Below, one piece after another: positions 62,660 to 64,000 of a stretch of 64,000 bases of DNA. The first letter of the stretch is position 1, and each line of letters starts with the position of its first letter. The stretch lies in NCBI GenBank assembly GCA_028695735.1, contig JAQVIJ010000004.1, positions 1 through 64,000 on the forward strand, given 5' to 3'. The notes under the pieces are model-generated. The model had not been told where the DNA came from. It made no database searches and worked only from the letters and a program-made list of their open reading frames with translations. The position numbers and the translations under genes are program-made. The stretch is from Deltaproteobacteria bacterium. Its GTDB lineage: Bacteria; Desulfobacterota; Dissulfuribacteria; Dissulfuribacterales; DYLC01.

Positions 62660-64000
62660 GTGGAATTGTTGCGCAAAAAAACGGTTAGAGGGCATGGTTG
62701 CTCCAGACTGAAACGCTGCTTGAGCGCCACAGACCTGACTCTTATGGGCATCGGCGCCATCATCGGTGCAGGCATTTTCGTCCTGACAGGTGTCGCCGCT
62801 GCCACAAAGGCAGGGCCTGCTATCATGCTTTCCTTTGTGCTTTCGGGTTTTGCCTGTGCATTTACCGCCCTTTCCTATGCTGAACTGGCTGCGGCCATAG
62901 GCGGATGTGGAAGTGCCTATGGCTATGCCTATGCAGGGCTGGGCGAGATAGTAGCCTGGATCATTGGTTGGGATCTAATCCTGGAATATGGTGTAGCCAC
63001 GCCTACCGTGGCCATTGGTTGGTCTGGGTATGTGAATAATGCCCTGACAGCACTTGGATTCGGTCTGCCCCAGCTACTGACTATGTCACCTGCCGAGGGA
63101 TGTTTTGTGAACCTGCCGGCTGTCTTGATAATCCTTTTTCTCTCGGCCCTTCTCTCCATAGGCGTGCAGATGAGCGTGCGCTTCAACGCCGTCATGGTGG
63201 CGGTAAAGATACTGGCCATCCTGCTTTTTATCATAGTGGCGGCGGGCAGCTTCAAACTTGAAAACTGGACACCTTTCATGCCGTTCGGCTGGCATGGAGT
63301 GGCGGCGGGAGCGGCCATCATCTTCTTTGCATACATAGGCTTTGATGCGGTCTCCACCGCAGCGGAAGAGGCGGTAAACCCCCAAAGGGACCTGCCCATC
63401 GGCATAGTGGCCTCGTTGGCCGTCTGCACCATCGTCTATATCGTGGTATCTGGAATGCTGACCGGCATAGTGCCCTATGCGACCCTCAATGTCCCATCCC
63501 CTGTAGCTGATGCCATGCTGCGCATCGGTCACCGCTGGGCCTCGGCTGTAATAGCCGCAGGCGCCATTGCAGGGCTCACCACAGTAATGCTTGTGCTGTA
63601 TTATGCGCTGACACGCATCTTTCTGGCCATGTCACGCGATGGGCTACTTCCTCCCGTATTTGCCCAGGTCAATGAGACCACTCGCACCCCTGTGCGTATC
63701 ATTCTCACCAGCGGCTTTATCATGGCTGCCATAGCAGGCTTTACACCCATTTCGCATGTGACGGAATTGGTCAATATCGGCACCCTGGCTGCCTTTGTGC
63801 TGGTCTGTGCCGGAGTCATAGTGCTTCGCTACAAACAACCGGACCTGCCCAGGCCGTTCAAGACACCATGCAGCCCCCTGATCCCTCTGCTTGGCATGGC
63901 CTTCTGCATCTATCTGATGATAAGCCTGCCTTCCATAACCTGGCTGCGCTTTCTCCTCTGGCTGATCATAGGGATGATCGTTTATTTCAGCTATTCCAGA
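62660..64000 (+). CDS. APC-family amino acid permease, 3' end outside window
   Basis: Open from GTG 62660 (GGAGGGGGAG upstream) through the last base, 447 codons, so only the C-terminus is missing. About twelve membrane helices; the family start motif GIGAIIGAGIFVLTG, then FACAFTALSYAELA and FFAYIGFDAVSTAAEEAVNP place it in the cationic amino acid transporter/YfnA-like branch. Inner-membrane amino-acid importer or exchanger. Confidence 0.9.
   Translation, partial: MELLRKKTVRGHGCSRLKRCLSATDLTLMGIGAIIGAGIFVLTGVAAATKAGPAIMLSFVLSGFACAFTALSYAELAAAIGGCGSAYGYAYAGLGEIVAWIIGWDLILEYGVATPTVAIGWSGYVNNALTALGFGLPQLLTMSPAEGCFVNLPAVLIILFLSALLSIGVQMSVRFNAVMVAVKILAILLFIIVAAGSFKLENWTPFMPFGWHGVAAGAAIIFFAYIGFDAVSTAAEEAVNPQRDLPIGIVASLAVCTIVYIVVSGMLTGIVPYATLNVPSPVADAMLRIGHRWASAVIAAGAIAGLTTVMLVLYYALTRIFLAMSRDGLLPPVFAQVNETTRTPVRIILTSGFIMAAIAGFTPISHVTELVNIGTLAAFVLVCAGVIVLRYKQPDLPRPFKTPCSPLIPLLGMAFCIYLMISLPSITWLRFLLWLIIGMIVYFSYSR

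Overview
The window looks like a chromosomal segment of an anaerobic, Gram-negative sulfur-metabolising bacterium, most likely a Desulfobacterota (Deltaproteobacteria) member. The evidence is dsrA-dsrB-dsrD of the reductive type, a heterodisulfide-reductase/flavin-oxidoreductase operon typical of sulfate reducers, several multiheme c-type cytochromes, a tetrathionate-reductase-like molybdoenzyme operon, and an outer membrane (Mla system, MsbA, porin, OMF). I cannot name the species. Two genes each carry one in-frame TGA followed by a bacterial SECIS-like hairpin, so the organism probably makes selenoproteins.

Layout. 1-2954: end of an ABC export operon (permease, ATPase, class II cytochrome c, outer-membrane factor). 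2880-8310: a mosaic of mobile DNA holding a phage gene fragment, an integron-type gene cassette (DUF488) with an attC site, a truncated HicB-like antitoxin, methyltransferase and IS-transposase remnants, a low-GC CBS/HPP gene pair, and three copies of a roughly 550-920 bp element with about 45-bp terminal inverted repeats. 8334-13491: an ext-like electron-transfer locus (ferredoxin and the predicted selenoprotein octaheme cytochrome ExtKL on the minus strand; porin ExtI and small ExtJ on the plus strand). 13511-22921: a Crp/Fnr regulator, a PhnD-like periplasmic lipoprotein, a NarX-type histidine kinase, a LuxR-type regulator and a B-C-A molybdopterin oxidoreductase operon, the gene order of ttrRSBCA with the sensor split in two. 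22978-30383: a minus-strand envelope/exopolysaccharide operon (GH18-NodB-GT2 fusion, GH26-like lipoprotein, MsbA, heptosyltransferase-like GT9). 30737-36020: hemL, then mlaEFDC, a cyclic-nucleotide-binding protein and mlaA. 36144-40909: housekeeping genes (FmdB-like, HD, metallo-beta-lactamase, PabB-PabC fusion, AmpG-like). 40977-49383: a tetraheme cytochrome, then the flx/hdr operon in which HdrCB is interrupted by a TGA at a likely cysteine position, and DUF6485. 49424-51942: solute-binding protein and PHP phosphoesterase. 52132-55195: dsrABD with its own promoter and terminator. 55488-64000: small regulators, YkgJ-type protein, a repeat-containing lipoprotein, a rhodanese-ferritin fusion, rplM-rpsI, argC, truA, an aminotransferase and an amino-acid permease running off the window.

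Together the genes suggest energy metabolism on inorganic sulfur compounds: a periplasmic Mo-enzyme under dedicated two-component control, cytoplasmic sulfite reduction by DsrAB, and electron bifurcation/confurcation by Flx-Hdr. Two intergenic repeat families are spread over the window. A copy of the central palindrome of the first one is found, translated in frame, inside hdrA.
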